Shown here: positions 1 through 7,626 of the stretch, piece by piece
How positions within the stretch are numbered: position 1 is the first letter of the stretch
Layout of the letters: the number at the start of each line of letters is the position of its first letter
Origin: an uncultured Hyphomicrobiales bacterium
GTDB taxonomy: Bacteria; Pseudomonadota; Alphaproteobacteria; Rhizobiales; Aestuariivirgaceae
Length of the DNA stretch: 17,741 nucleotides
Assembly (NCBI GenBank): GCA_903930095.1
Contig: CAIYXE010000662.1
Coordinates: 1 to 17,741, forward strand
Direction: 5' to 3'
The notes under the pieces: model-generated
Told to the model about the DNA's origin: nothing
Database searches by the model: none
The model's input: the letters and a program-made list of their open reading frames with translations, nothing else
Position numbers and translations under genes: made by a program

Positions 1-5
1 CCCCG

Positions 6-28
6 CCCCTCCCCACAAGGGGGAGGGG
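6..28. terminator. GC-rich hairpin beyond the pepF stop codon
   Basis: Nine-base-pair inverted repeat (CCCCTCCCC, loop ACAAG, GGGGAGGGG) ten bases past the end of pepF. It can act as a transcription stop for pepF, but no U-run is visible on the minus strand before the window ends. Similar C/G-block hairpins are scattered between genes in many alphaproteobacteria, so it may instead be a dispersed intergenic repeat. Confidence 0.45.
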
Positions 29-37
29 AGAAACACG

Positions 38-1819
38 CTACATCTTTTCCAGTTCGTCGATCATGCCGGAGATGACTGACAGGCCCTTGTCCCAGAACTT
101 CGGGTCCGCCGCGTCGAGGCCGAAGGGCTTCAGCAGTTCCGAATGGTGCTTGGTGCCGCCGGCCTTCAGCATGGCGAAGTACTTCTCCTGGAAGCCCTGC
201 TCGCTCTCGCGGTAGCGGGCATAGAGCGAGTTCACCAGGCAATCGCCGAAGGCATAGGCATAGACGTAGAAGGGCGAGTGGATGAAATGCGGGATATAGG
301 TCCAGAAGGTCTCGTAGCCTTCCCCGAACCGGATGCCATCGCCCAGGCTCTCCGCCTGCACCTCGAGCCAGATGGCGTTGAGCTGCTCGGGCGTGAGCTC
401 GCCTTCCTTGCGCGCGGTGTGGACCTTGCGCTCGAAGGTATAGAAGGCGATCTGGCGGACGACGGTGTTGATCATGTCCTCCACCTTGGAAGCCAGCAGC
501 GCCTTGCGCTTCTTCGGATCAGTGGTTTTCTTCAGCAGCGCCTGGAAGGTCAGCATTTCGCCGAAGACGGATGCGGTTTCAGCAAGCGTCAGCGGTGTAG
601 AGGACATGAGCGGGCCCTGGTCCGCCGCCAGCACCTGGTGCACGCCATGGCCCAGCTCATGGGCGAGCGTCATCACGTCCCGTGTCTTGCCGAGATAGTT
701 GAGCAGCACATAGGGGTGTGCCGAGGGAACGGTCGGATGCGCGAAGGCGCCCGGCGCCTTGCCGGGCCGGGAGGGCGCATCGATCCAGTTCTTGTCGAAG
801 AAGGTGCGCGCGATTTCCGCCATCTGCGGATCGAATGATCCGTAGGCGGACAAGACCATGTCCTTCGCCTCCGCCCACGGCACCTCGCGCGTGTCCTCGG
901 CGGGCAGCGGCGCGTTACGGTCCCAGTGCATCAGCTGATCCTTGCCGAGCCACTTGGCCTTCATGCGGTAATAGCGGTGCGACAGTTTCGGGTAGTTGTT
1001 GCGCACGGATTCGACCAATGCCGCTACAACTTCGGGCTCCACCCGGTTCGACAGGTGGCGCGCGTCAGCAATGTCCTTGAAGCCGCGCCAGCGGTCGGAG
1101 ATGTCCTTGTCCTTGGCCAGCGTGTTGGTGATCAGCGTGAAGAGCTTGATGTTATCGCCGAAGGTCTTCGCCAGCGCGTCTGAACCCGCCTTGCGCTTCG
1201 CCTCATCCGGGTTCTGCATCAGGTTCAGCGTCGGCTCCAGCGTGAGGGTCTCGCCATCGACCTCGAAGCGGAGCGCCGCCATGGTCTCATCAAAGAGGCG
1301 GTTGAAGGCGGCCGCCGATGTCTGGGACTTTTCAAGGAACAGCTCTTCCAGCTTATCGTCGAGCTGGTAGGGCTTCTCCTTGCGCAGGTTCTCGATCCAG
1401 GGCCGATAGTGTGCGAGGGCTGGAACCTGCATCGCCGTCTCGAGGGCTTGATCGTCGATGCGGTTCAGTTCGAGCTCGAAGAACAGCAGCAGCGTGGAGA
1501 TCTCGGTGAGCTTCGCAGAGACGTCGCCATAGAACTTGCCACGCTGCGAGTCTGTCGTATCGCCCACATAGTAGAGCTGGGCATAGGAGCCGGTGCGGCC
1601 GAGGAGATCGGAGATCACCTCATAATCCTTGAGCGCCTGCGCGAGTGCCGCGCCGCCCAGCGTAACGAGCTTTCCGCGATAAGTCTCGGCGAAAGCCTTC
1701 GACAGCTCCTCCCCCTTCTTCATGTCGCGCGCGAAATCGGGAGAGTCCGGCGAGGCGTAGAGGTCGGCGAGGTTCCATTCGGGCAGCGGTCCGAGGGTCT
1801 GGGCGGCGGCGACGGTCAT
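38..1819 (-). CDS. pepF: Oligoendopeptidase F (M3 family zinc metallopeptidase)
   Basis: Cytoplasmic zinc endopeptidase of the M3B (PepF) family that degrades short peptides. The 593-residue protein has the usual family length. The active site MTLAHELGHGVHQ lies at residues 383-395, with His387, Glu388 and His391 as the expected catalytic and metal residues. Glu414 in the following AETASVFGE segment is the likely third ligand. The N-terminal half matches the helical oligopeptidase F N-domain, including the PEWNLADLY opening near residues 13-21. No signal peptide or membrane segment is visible. The ATG at 1819 is preceded by a GAAGGA ribosome binding site six bases away, and that site is buried in a hairpin (1827-1843). 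The gene follows the metal ATPase gene in the same direction after 82 bases, so read-through is possible. The family assignment is firm; the physiological substrate is unknown. Confidence 0.95.
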   Translation of the reverse strand: MTVAAAQTLGPLPEWNLADLYASPDSPDFARDMKKGEELSKAFAETYRGKLVTLGGAALAQALKDYEVISDLLGRTGSYAQLYYVGDTTDSQRGKFYGDVSAKLTEISTLLLFFELELNRIDDQALETAMQVPALAHYRPWIENLRKEKPYQLDDKLEELFLEKSQTSAAAFNRLFDETMAALRFEVDGETLTLEPTLNLMQNPDEAKRKAGSDALAKTFGDNIKLFTLITNTLAKDKDISDRWRGFKDIADARHLSNRVEPEVVAALVESVRNNYPKLSHRYYRMKAKWLGKDQLMHWDRNAPLPAEDTREVPWAEAKDMVLSAYGSFDPQMAEIARTFFDKNWIDAPSRPGKAPGAFAHPTVPSAHPYVLLNYLGKTRDVMTLAHELGHGVHQVLAADQGPLMSSTPLTLAETASVFGEMLTFQALLKKTTDPKKRKALLASKVEDMINTVVRQIAFYTFERKVHTARKEGELTPEQLNAIWLEVQAESLGDGIRFGEGYETFWTYIPHFIHSPFYVYAYAFGDCLVNSLYARYRESEQGFQEKYFAMLKAGGTKHHSELLKPFGLDAADPKFWDKGLSVISGMIDELEKM

Positions 1820-1826
1820 GTCGGGT

Positions 1827-1843
1827 CCTTCACTTGGTGAAGG
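1827..1843 (-). promoter_or_regulatory. Hairpin covering the pepF ribosome binding site
   Basis: Perfect 7-bp inverted repeat (CCTTCAC, TTG, GTGAAGG) in the leader just before pepF. On the mRNA its 3' arm is GUGAAGG, so it contains the only good Shine-Dalgarno sequence (GAAGGA) for the ATG at 1819. Folding would hide the ribosome binding site. Regulation by this hairpin is an inference from structure only. Confidence 0.45.
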
Positions 1844-1901
1844 GCTGATATGGCGCAGGCAGAAGACTTCGGCAACCCGTGCTGGTGGGTCTTACTGCAA
1901 G

Positions 1902-3710
1902 TTAACGCAGCGCCCTAAGCGCATTGAGGATGACGGCGACGTCGATCACCTCCTGCAGCAGCGCGCCCTGGACCACGCTGATGTAGCCGAAGGCGGCGGC
2001 CAGCATGGCCGCGAAGGACAGCCCTAAGCCGATGAAGACGCTCTGCACGGCGATGGCGCGGGCGCGCCGCGCAGTGGCGAGGCCCTCCGCAAGCCGCGTC
2101 AGGTCATCGACCAGCAGCACGGCATCGGCGGATTCCGTGGCGGCGGCGGAGCCCGTGGCGCCCATGGAAATGCCGACATCCGCCGCGGCCAGGGCTGGCG
2201 CATCGTTGACGCCGTCACCCACCATGAGGGTGACGCCGTTGCGGCGTTCCTCCAGCACGATGGCGACTTTTTCCGGGGGTGTGAGGCTGCCGCGCAGCAC
2301 GTCGAGGCCGAGGTCACCCCCGACCCGGTCGACGACGGCCTGGTCATCGCCCGAGGCCAGAACGATGCGGCTGATGCCTGCCGCCCGGAGGCTGGCGAGC
2401 GCGGCGGGCGTTTCCTGGCGCACGGCATCAGCCAGCAGGAGGTGCCCGGCAAGCCGGCCCGCGATGGCTACGGCGGCAAGTGCCGTTCCCGGCGGTTGGG
2501 CGGGCCTTTCGAGCGTGAGCCCGATCTGCCGCGCCACGAAATCATGCCCGCCGACGACCACGTCCTGCCCCTCAACCTCGCCCGCCAGCCCCTCGCCCGC
2601 CGTCTCCCGCACCTTCTGGGGGAAGGACAGGCGAAGCCCCCTGTCATGGGCGGCCTCGACGATCGAGGCTGCCGTCACATGGGCCGAGGCCTGCTCGAGA
2701 GAGGCCGCGAGCCTCAGCACCTCATCCTCCGGAATCTCTCCGGTGGACCGGATCGCAGACACTTCCGCGCGGCCCCGCGTCAGCGTGCCGGTCTTGTCGA
2801 TGACGAGGGTGCTGGCGCGGGCCATGGTCTCCAGAACGGGGCCTCCTTTCATCAGCACGCCGCGGCGGGCCGCCTTGCCCATGCCGGAGACGATGGCGAC
2901 CGGCACCGCGAGGATGAGCGGGCAAGGGGTTGCCGAGACCAGCACGGCCAGCATGCGCATATGGTCACCGGTCCACGCCCAGGTTCCCCCCGCCAGCGCC
3001 AGGGTGACGAAAAGAAAGGCCAGCGCATAGCGGTCCGCCAGCCGCACCATCGGCGCCTTGGCCGCTTGCGCGGCCTCAACCAGGCGCACGATCCCCGCAT
3101 AGGTGCTTGTCGATGCGGGCTTCCGGGCCTCCATGTCGAAGGCGGTGTCGAGCGAGCGGGCGCCGCTCTGCACCGCCGCGCCCTCCAGTGCCCGCATCGG
3201 CACCGATTCGCCTGTCAGCGCGGCGAGATCGAGCAGGGCCCTGCCGAAGGAGATGCAGCCGTCCACCGGCACGATGTCGCCCTGGCGGATCAGCAGCCGG
3301 TCGCCCGGGCGGATGGCGTCGATCGCCACCTCTTCAAGGTGGCCGTCCTGGTAGCGGAGTGCCGTCTTGGGCACGCGCGCCAGAAGTGCGCGCATGTCGG
3401 CCCGCGCCCGGTTCGCGGCATAGTCTTCCAGAAGCTGGCCCCCGGCATACATCAGCGCCACAACGCCCGCCGCCAGGTTTTCGCCGAAGGCCAGCGCTGC
3501 CGAGATGGAAAGCCCCGCAACCAGGTCGAGCCCCACCTCGCCACGCGATAGGGACGTGACGATCTCGCTCAGAAGCGCCGCAAGGACGAGACCTGCCGCC
3601 ACCCCCCAGATCAGCGCCTGAAAGCCGGCAAGCCCGAACTGTGGCGCGGCGATTCCCCCGGCTAGACCCAGAAACGCCAAGCCGAACAGGAAGATACGGA
3701 ACCGGTTCAA
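1902..3710 (-). CDS. Heavy-metal P1B-type ATPase, P1B-5-like
   Basis: Inner-membrane ATP-driven metal exporter. Visible motifs in order: LTGESVP at 165-171 (actuator domain), TPCP at 261-264 in the metal-binding helix, DKTGTLT at 305-311 with Asp305 as the phosphorylated residue, GDGVNDAPAL at 498-507, and QEVIDVAVILNALR at 586-599 in the last helix. From family knowledge, TPCP together with a C-terminal QExxD...NxLR segment is typical of the P1B-5 group, of which the rhizobial Ni/Fe transporter Nia is an example. This protein lacks both an N-terminal heavy-metal-associated domain and a C-terminal hemerythrin-like domain, and is a minimal 602 residues. The nucleotide-domain His-Pro pair of P1B pumps appears as His344-Val345. 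The start is TTG at 3710, chosen because a strong GAGGAGG site lies four bases upstream. The metal (Ni, Fe or Co) cannot be read from the sequence alone. Confidence 0.88.
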   Translation of the reverse strand: MNRFRIFLFGLAFLGLAGGIAAPQFGLAGFQALIWGVAAGLVLAALLSEIVTSLSRGEVGLDLVAGLSISAALAFGENLAAGVVALMYAGGQLLEDYAANRARADMRALLARVPKTALRYQDGHLEEVAIDAIRPGDRLLIRQGDIVPVDGCISFGRALLDLAALTGESVPMRALEGAAVQSGARSLDTAFDMEARKPASTSTYAGIVRLVEAAQAAKAPMVRLADRYALAFLFVTLALAGGTWAWTGDHMRMLAVLVSATPCPLILAVPVAIVSGMGKAARRGVLMKGGPVLETMARASTLVIDKTGTLTRGRAEVSAIRSTGEIPEDEVLRLAASLEQASAHVTAASIVEAAHDRGLRLSFPQKVRETAGEGLAGEVEGQDVVVGGHDFVARQIGLTLERPAQPPGTALAAVAIAGRLAGHLLLADAVRQETPAALASLRAAGISRIVLASGDDQAVVDRVGGDLGLDVLRGSLTPPEKVAIVLEERRNGVTLMVGDGVNDAPALAAADVGISMGATGSAAATESADAVLLVDDLTRLAEGLATARRARAIAVQSVFIGLGLSFAAMLAAAFGYISVVQGALLQEVIDVAVILNALRALR

Positions 3711-3741
3711 ATCGCCTCCTCAAAGGGGCCAAAGCTTGCGC

Positions 3742-3759
3742 GCAACCGGGACCGGGTGC
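3742..3759. promoter_or_regulatory. Imperfect dyad upstream of the metal ATPase gene
   Basis: GCAACCGG and CCGGGTGC are separated by two bases and match as an inverted repeat at 7 of 8 positions; the same stretch also reads as a tandem ACCGGG repeat. It lies about 30 bases before the ATPase start, where an operator for a metal-responsive regulator could sit. No known operator consensus is recognised, and GC-rich chance symmetry is quite possible. Confidence 0.2.
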
Positions 3760-3856
3760 AATGATGGGGATCAAGAAACCGCCGCGCAGGCGCCGCAGGC
3801 CTGCCCAAAAATGCCTTTGGACAATCGATTTCTATGTCCCCAAACGCGGCTTGTCA

Positions 3857-3871
3857 TTAACAGCGCCTTTA
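3857..3871. promoter_or_regulatory. Near-consensus CtrA box (TTAA-N7-TTTA)
   Basis: TTAACAGCGCCTTTA matches the alphaproteobacterial CtrA recognition sequence TTAA-N7-TTAA with one mismatch. It lies 114 bases upstream of the response regulator start, in the 274-base region between the divergent ATPase and regulator genes. A TTGTCA hexamer directly precedes it, as expected when CtrA binds over a -35 region, but no good -10 was found. Binding is inferred from the consensus only. Confidence 0.4.
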
Positions 3872-3920
3872 CACTTGGGTGGCAGGGTAACCCCAGTTGC
3901 CGTGGCGAGTCGCCTGCAGG

Positions 3921-3934
3921 CCGTTAAGGAACGG
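3921..3934. promoter_or_regulatory. Short palindrome in the leader of the response regulator gene
   Basis: CCGTT-AAGG-AACGG is a perfect 5-bp inverted repeat with a 4-base centre, 51 bases before the regulator start codon. It could be an autoregulatory operator or a small RNA hairpin. Short arms make chance occurrence likely. Confidence 0.2.
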
Positions 3935-3984
3935 TGGCGGAAATCCCGGCAAATTGACGGTTTTTTGAAAGAAGTTCGCATCGC

Positions 3985-5490
3985 ATGGCTGTCCGCGTTC
4001 TCATCGTTGAAGACGATCCGGCACAACGCAGAATTCTCGAGGAAATGGTCAGGCGCTTCGGCTGCGACCCCATGCCGGTGGATGGGGGGCAGAAGGCGCT
4101 GGACGTGCTGAGGAGCCCATCCGGGGGCTCGATCGAACTCATCATCCTCGATCTCAACATGCCGGGCATGGACGGGCTGGAGTTTCTCGAGCGCCTGCAG
4201 TCGGTGCGCGGCGACCTGCCGGTGATCGTGCAGACCGCACAGGGCTCGATCGAGACCGTGGTCAAGGCCATGCGCGCGGGCGCGGACGACTTCGTGGTGA
4301 AGCCGATCAGCCCGGAGCGGCTCAAGATCTCGATCCAGAACCTGCTCAAGGTCAATGCCCTCACCGAGGAGGTGAAGCGGCTGAACAAGAAGGTGGGAGG
4401 CGCCCTCACCTTCCGCGACCTCATCGCCTCCTCGCCCGCCATGACCAATGTCATGCGGCTCGGCAAGCGCGGCGCGCAGTCCAACATCCCCATGCTGATC
4501 GAGGGGGAATCGGGTGTCGGCAAGGAAATGATCGCCCGCGCCATCCAGGGCGAGAGCGAGCGGTCTGGCCGGCCCTTCGTTGCGGTGAACTGCGGCGCGC
4601 TGCCCGAAAACCTCGTTGAATCGATCCTGTTCGGCCATGAGAAGGGCGCCTTCACCGGCGCCACCGCGCGCCACATCGGCAAGTTCCAGGAGGCGGACGG
4701 CGGCACGCTGTTCCTCGACGAGGTGGCGGAGCTGCCGCTCGACCTGCAGGTGAAGCTGTTGCGCGCCATCCAGGAGGGCGAGATCGACCCAGTGGGCGCC
4801 AGACGCCCGGTGAAGGTGAACATCCGGCTGATTTCGGCCACCAACCGCAACATGATCGAGATGGTGAAGGCGGGCCAGTTCCGCGAGGATCTCTATTACC
4901 GGCTCAACGTCTTCCCCGTCATGGTGCCGCCGCTCAGGGACAGGAAGGAAGACATCCCTGAACTCGTGATGCATTTCATCACGCGCTTCGCGGCCGAGGA
5001 AGGCCGCAAGGTGCGCGGCATCGCGCCGGAGGCACTGGCATTGCTCAGGTCCTACACATGTCCGGGCAACGTGCGCCAGCTTGAGAACACGGTGTTCCGC
5101 GCCATGGTGCTGTGCGAGGGCGACCGGCTCGACATCCAGGACTTCCCGCAGATCGCCTCCCTCGTCGAAGGCTATGAGATCAAGATACCGCCTGCCCCGC
5201 AGCTGGCGCCCAAGCCCGCCCTGCCGCAGGGAATGGCCGCCATCGCCGGGGGCGCTCCGATGCCCCGCCGGGGCGGGCCCGCCGTCGCCGACGGCATCGC
5301 CTATGGCATTCCCGTGGTTACCGAGGGCGGCCACATCCGCAAGCTTGAGGACGTCGAGGCCGACATGATCCGCCTCGCCCTGACCCGCTACCAGGGGCAG
5401 ATGTCAGAGGTCGCGCGCAAGCTTGGCATCGGACGCTCCACGCTCTACCGGCGCATGAAGGACCTGGGTCTCGAGGAAGCCGCAGGATAA
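3985..5490 (+). CDS. NtrC-family sigma-54-dependent response regulator
   Basis: Transcription activator that works with sigma-54 RNA polymerase after phosphorylation. Domains in order: receiver 1-120 with acidic pocket Asp10/Asp11, phospho-acceptor Asp56 and Lys106; AAA+ domain about 143-375 with Walker A GESGVGKE (174-181), the sigma-54 contact loop GAFTGA (221-226) and Walker B LFLDE (242-246); a proline/alanine-rich linker about 398-447; and a Fis-type helix-turn-helix about 473-492. The 501-residue length is normal. The receiver opening (VLIVEDDPAQRRILEEM) and the CtrA-like box upstream recall TacA of Caulobacter, but orthology is only a suggestion. The ATG at 3985 follows a GAAAGAAG site. 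No sensor kinase gene is adjacent, so its partner is elsewhere. The next gene, a cell-wall transpeptidase, begins 87 bases downstream in the same direction. Confidence 0.93.
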   Translation: MAVRVLIVEDDPAQRRILEEMVRRFGCDPMPVDGGQKALDVLRSPSGGSIELIILDLNMPGMDGLEFLERLQSVRGDLPVIVQTAQGSIETVVKAMRAGADDFVVKPISPERLKISIQNLLKVNALTEEVKRLNKKVGGALTFRDLIASSPAMTNVMRLGKRGAQSNIPMLIEGESGVGKEMIARAIQGESERSGRPFVAVNCGALPENLVESILFGHEKGAFTGATARHIGKFQEADGGTLFLDEVAELPLDLQVKLLRAIQEGEIDPVGARRPVKVNIRLISATNRNMIEMVKAGQFREDLYYRLNVFPVMVPPLRDRKEDIPELVMHFITRFAAEEGRKVRGIAPEALALLRSYTCPGNVRQLENTVFRAMVLCEGDRLDIQDFPQIASLVEGYEIKIPPAPQLAPKPALPQGMAAIAGGAPMPRRGGPAVADGIAYGIPVVTEGGHIRKLEDVEADMIRLALTRYQGQMSEVARKLGIGRSTLYRRMKDLGLEEAAG

Positions 5491-5501
5491 CTTTGGAATT
5501 G

Positions 5502-5520
5502 CCGGGAATTTGATTTCCGG
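5502..5520 (+). terminator. Weak hairpin between the regulator and transpeptidase genes
   Basis: CCGGGAA (5502-5508) can pair with TTTCCGG (5514-5520) over seven pairs including one G-T, around a five-base loop, 12 bases past the regulator stop codon. No T-run follows, so it would be an inefficient or Rho-assisted stop, or an mRNA end-protecting structure. Confidence 0.3.
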
Positions 5521-5577
5521 ACCCAGGCGCCTCGCGCTAAAAGAGAGATTGAGGGGCGGACGTCGGGTGGATCTTGC

Positions 5578-7473
5578 ATGAAAACGTTTGTTAGGTTGTG
5601 TGCCGCGTCGCTTCTCGCGCTCGCCGTTCTGGGTACTGGAATGGCGGAGGCCGACAGACCGGCCAAGAAGCGCAAGCCGACCTTTTTCGAGCAGGTTTTC
5701 GGCGGCAACGGCGAACGCCGGAAGACCGACCGCCGCCTTTTCAGGAATCGGGATCGCGGCGATTTCCTTGGCATCCGCATCATTTCCCAACCAGCCCCCA
5801 GGAACATGAGCGTGGCGGCAGCCGACGAGGATCCAGAGGGCGATCGCGGTCTCGGCATGGGCAACCTGCGCTACGTTGCTCCCCGCCTCGTGGCGATGAA
5901 CGGGCTCACGCTGGCGGAGCCCCGCCCTCTCGATCCCGCAGCGGGCGCCATCCATGACCAGCTGGGGGCAAGCGGCCCTGCCCTGCAGGTTCTGCCGGAG
6001 ACACGCGATGCGGTGATCGAAACCTACCGGCAGCGCAACTTCAAGCCGGTTTGGGTCGCTGAGGGCAAGCTCTCGGAACGTGGCGAAGCCGCGCTGTCGC
6101 TTTTGTCTGCGGCGGCGGCGGAAGGGCTTGAGCCCGCCGCCTATCTGCCCGCCAGGCTGACCAGCTTCGATCAGCCCCTGCCGGTCTGGGACCAGGCCGC
6201 CATGGCCCGGCTCGACATTGACCTCTTCGCCGCCACCGTCCGCTATGCGCGGGACGCCTCAGGCGGCCTGTTCGACCCCCGCAAGCTGTCTTCCTATCAT
6301 GACATCGACTCCGCCCCGGTGACCGGGGGCACGGCAGCCCGGGTGCTGGCATGGTCGCCCTACCCGGCGGATTATCTCAAGTCGCTCCACCCTGCTCACC
6401 CTGCCTATGCGGCCATGAAAAAGGCCCTGGGCGAACTCCGCGCCGAGCGTGGCAGTGCCGCCGCCGAGCCGATACCGGATGGCGAACTGGTGAAGACCGG
6501 TGGCAGCGACCCGCGCATTCCGGCGGTGCGCCAGAAACTGGTCGAGCGCGGCTATGCCGCTGCGGCGGCAGCGCCGGGGGCCGATCCGCTGCTGCTCGAC
6601 AAGGAACTGGTGGCTGAATTGCGTCAGTTCCAGAAGGAGGCCCATATCAAGGTGACGGGCATTCTTGGCCCGCAGACCGTGGCGGCCCTCAACGCGGATC
6701 TCTCGGAGCGCCATGAGGCAAAGCTCATCAACAACATGGAGCGCCTGCGCTGGCTGCCGCGCGAACTCGGCAAGCGGCACATCTTCGTCAATCAGCCGGC
6801 CTACGCCGCCGAGGTGGTGGAGAACGGCAAGGCGGTCTGGTCGACCCGGGTGATCGTTGGCAAGCCCACGACCCAGACCAGCGTTTTCCATGACGAGATG
6901 GAACTCGTGATCTTCAACCCCTCCTGGGGGGTGCCGCCGTCCATCATCGCCAAGGAGTATCTCCCCAAGCTCCGCCGTGACCCCGGCTATCTCGACCGGC
7001 TGGGCTTCAAGGTGGTGAACCAGAAGGGCAAGGTCGTTTCATCACGTTCAGTCAGCTGGTCAAGCTACGGCAACAAGGTTCCCTATGGCATCCATCAGCC
7101 ACCTGGCGTGAAGAACGCGCTGGGCGAAGTGAAGTTCCTGTTCCCCAACACGCACAACATCTACATGCACGACACGCCCAGCCGCGAATTGTTCGACAAG
7201 GAGGCGCGCGCCTTCAGCCATGGCTGCGTGCGCGTCCAGAACCCGCGGGAGTTCGCCGCCGTCATCCTCGGCTGGGACCAGGCGACCGTGGACAAGAACA
7301 TCGCGACCCCCAAAAGCGAGACGGTGCGGCTTAAAGAGAAGATCCCCGTGCACCTGACCTATTTCACTGCCTGGCCGGACGAAACCGGCAACATTCACTA
7401 TTTCGAGGACATGTATGGACGCGACAAGGCCATGTCGGACGCCCGCTCCATGATGACGGTGGCCCAGCGCTGA
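5578..7473 (+). CDS. Exported L,D-transpeptidase, YcbB/LdtD type
   Basis: Periplasmic enzyme predicted to form 3-3 (mDAP-mDAP) cross-links in peptidoglycan or to anchor proteins to it. A signal peptide covers residues 1-25 (ends MAEA). A strongly basic, probably unstructured segment follows (about 26-65). Then come the LdtD-type scaffold domain (about 140-260), a PG_binding_1 domain (about 310-375, with FQKEAHIKVTGILGPQTV) and the YkuD catalytic domain (about 395-590). The catalytic motif SHGCVRVQN is present with His548, Gly549 and Cys550. The 631-residue length fits the YcbB class. Start ATG 5578 has a modest GGTGGA site and gives a proper signal peptide. The next gene encodes a DUF882/M15 protein, the family that in E. 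coli (MepK) hydrolyses the bonds LdtD makes; the E. coli ldtD and mepK genes are also neighbours. Confidence 0.93.
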   Translation: MKTFVRLCAASLLALAVLGTGMAEADRPAKKRKPTFFEQVFGGNGERRKTDRRLFRNRDRGDFLGIRIISQPAPRNMSVAAADEDPEGDRGLGMGNLRYVAPRLVAMNGLTLAEPRPLDPAAGAIHDQLGASGPALQVLPETRDAVIETYRQRNFKPVWVAEGKLSERGEAALSLLSAAAAEGLEPAAYLPARLTSFDQPLPVWDQAAMARLDIDLFAATVRYARDASGGLFDPRKLSSYHDIDSAPVTGGTAARVLAWSPYPADYLKSLHPAHPAYAAMKKALGELRAERGSAAAEPIPDGELVKTGGSDPRIPAVRQKLVERGYAAAAAAPGADPLLLDKELVAELRQFQKEAHIKVTGILGPQTVAALNADLSERHEAKLINNMERLRWLPRELGKRHIFVNQPAYAAEVVENGKAVWSTRVIVGKPTTQTSVFHDEMELVIFNPSWGVPPSIIAKEYLPKLRRDPGYLDRLGFKVVNQKGKVVSSRSVSWSSYGNKVPYGIHQPPGVKNALGEVKFLFPNTHNIYMHDTPSRELFDKEARAFSHGCVRVQNPREFAAVILGWDQATVDKNIATPKSETVRLKEKIPVHLTYFTAWPDETGNIHYFEDMYGRDKAMSDARSMMTVAQR

Positions 7474-7543
7474 GCCCCCGGAGGCGGCGGCGGAAGGCCG
7501 GTGATTTACGCCGGGAATGCGGCGCGTGACGGATGTCCACAGT

Positions 7544-7558
7544 TTAAGCGCCCGTTAA
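7544..7558. promoter_or_regulatory. Perfect CtrA box (TTAA-N7-TTAA)
   Basis: TTAAGCGCCCGTTAA is an exact match to the CtrA consensus. It lies 70 bases after the transpeptidase stop and 150 bases before the preferred start of the DUF882 gene. A possible -10 (TACCAT, 7570-7575) follows at a spacing that would let the box cover the -35 region. The site suggests that the DUF882 gene has its own promoter under cell-cycle control by CtrA. The match is direct; regulation is inferred. Confidence 0.6.
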
Positions 7559-7611
7559 TCATGAGCATTTACCATTCCCCAATGCCGCCTCAAGGTGGCC
7601 TCATTCTTGTT

Positions 7612-7626
7612 TGAAACGCCGTTTCA
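7612..7626. promoter_or_regulatory. Palindrome in the DUF882 gene leader
   Basis: TGAAACG-C-CGTTTCA is a perfect inverted repeat with 7-bp arms around one base. It lies between the CtrA box and the preferred start codon at 7709. It is compact enough for a dimeric regulator but too tight for an RNA hairpin. No regulator family is recognised. Confidence 0.35.

Noticed and set aside
2213..2235. Perfect 8-bp inverted repeat with seven-base loop inside the ATPase gene
   Set aside because: It falls in the conserved GDGVNDAP codons and the flanking codons, so the symmetry is explained by coding constraint and high GC.
2005..3551. Long plus-strand open frames opposite the metal ATPase
   Set aside because: Low-complexity Ser/Arg/Ala products; the minus strand carries all P-type ATPase motifs in order.
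3880..3905. TGGCAG ... TTGCC upstream of the regulator as a sigma-54 site
   Set aside because: The spacing between the GG and GC elements is about six bases too long.
3832..5334. Open frame of about 500 codons on the minus strand opposite the response regulator
   Set aside because: His/Arg/Asp-rich product without any motif, a mirror of the high-GC regulator gene, whose full domain set is certain.
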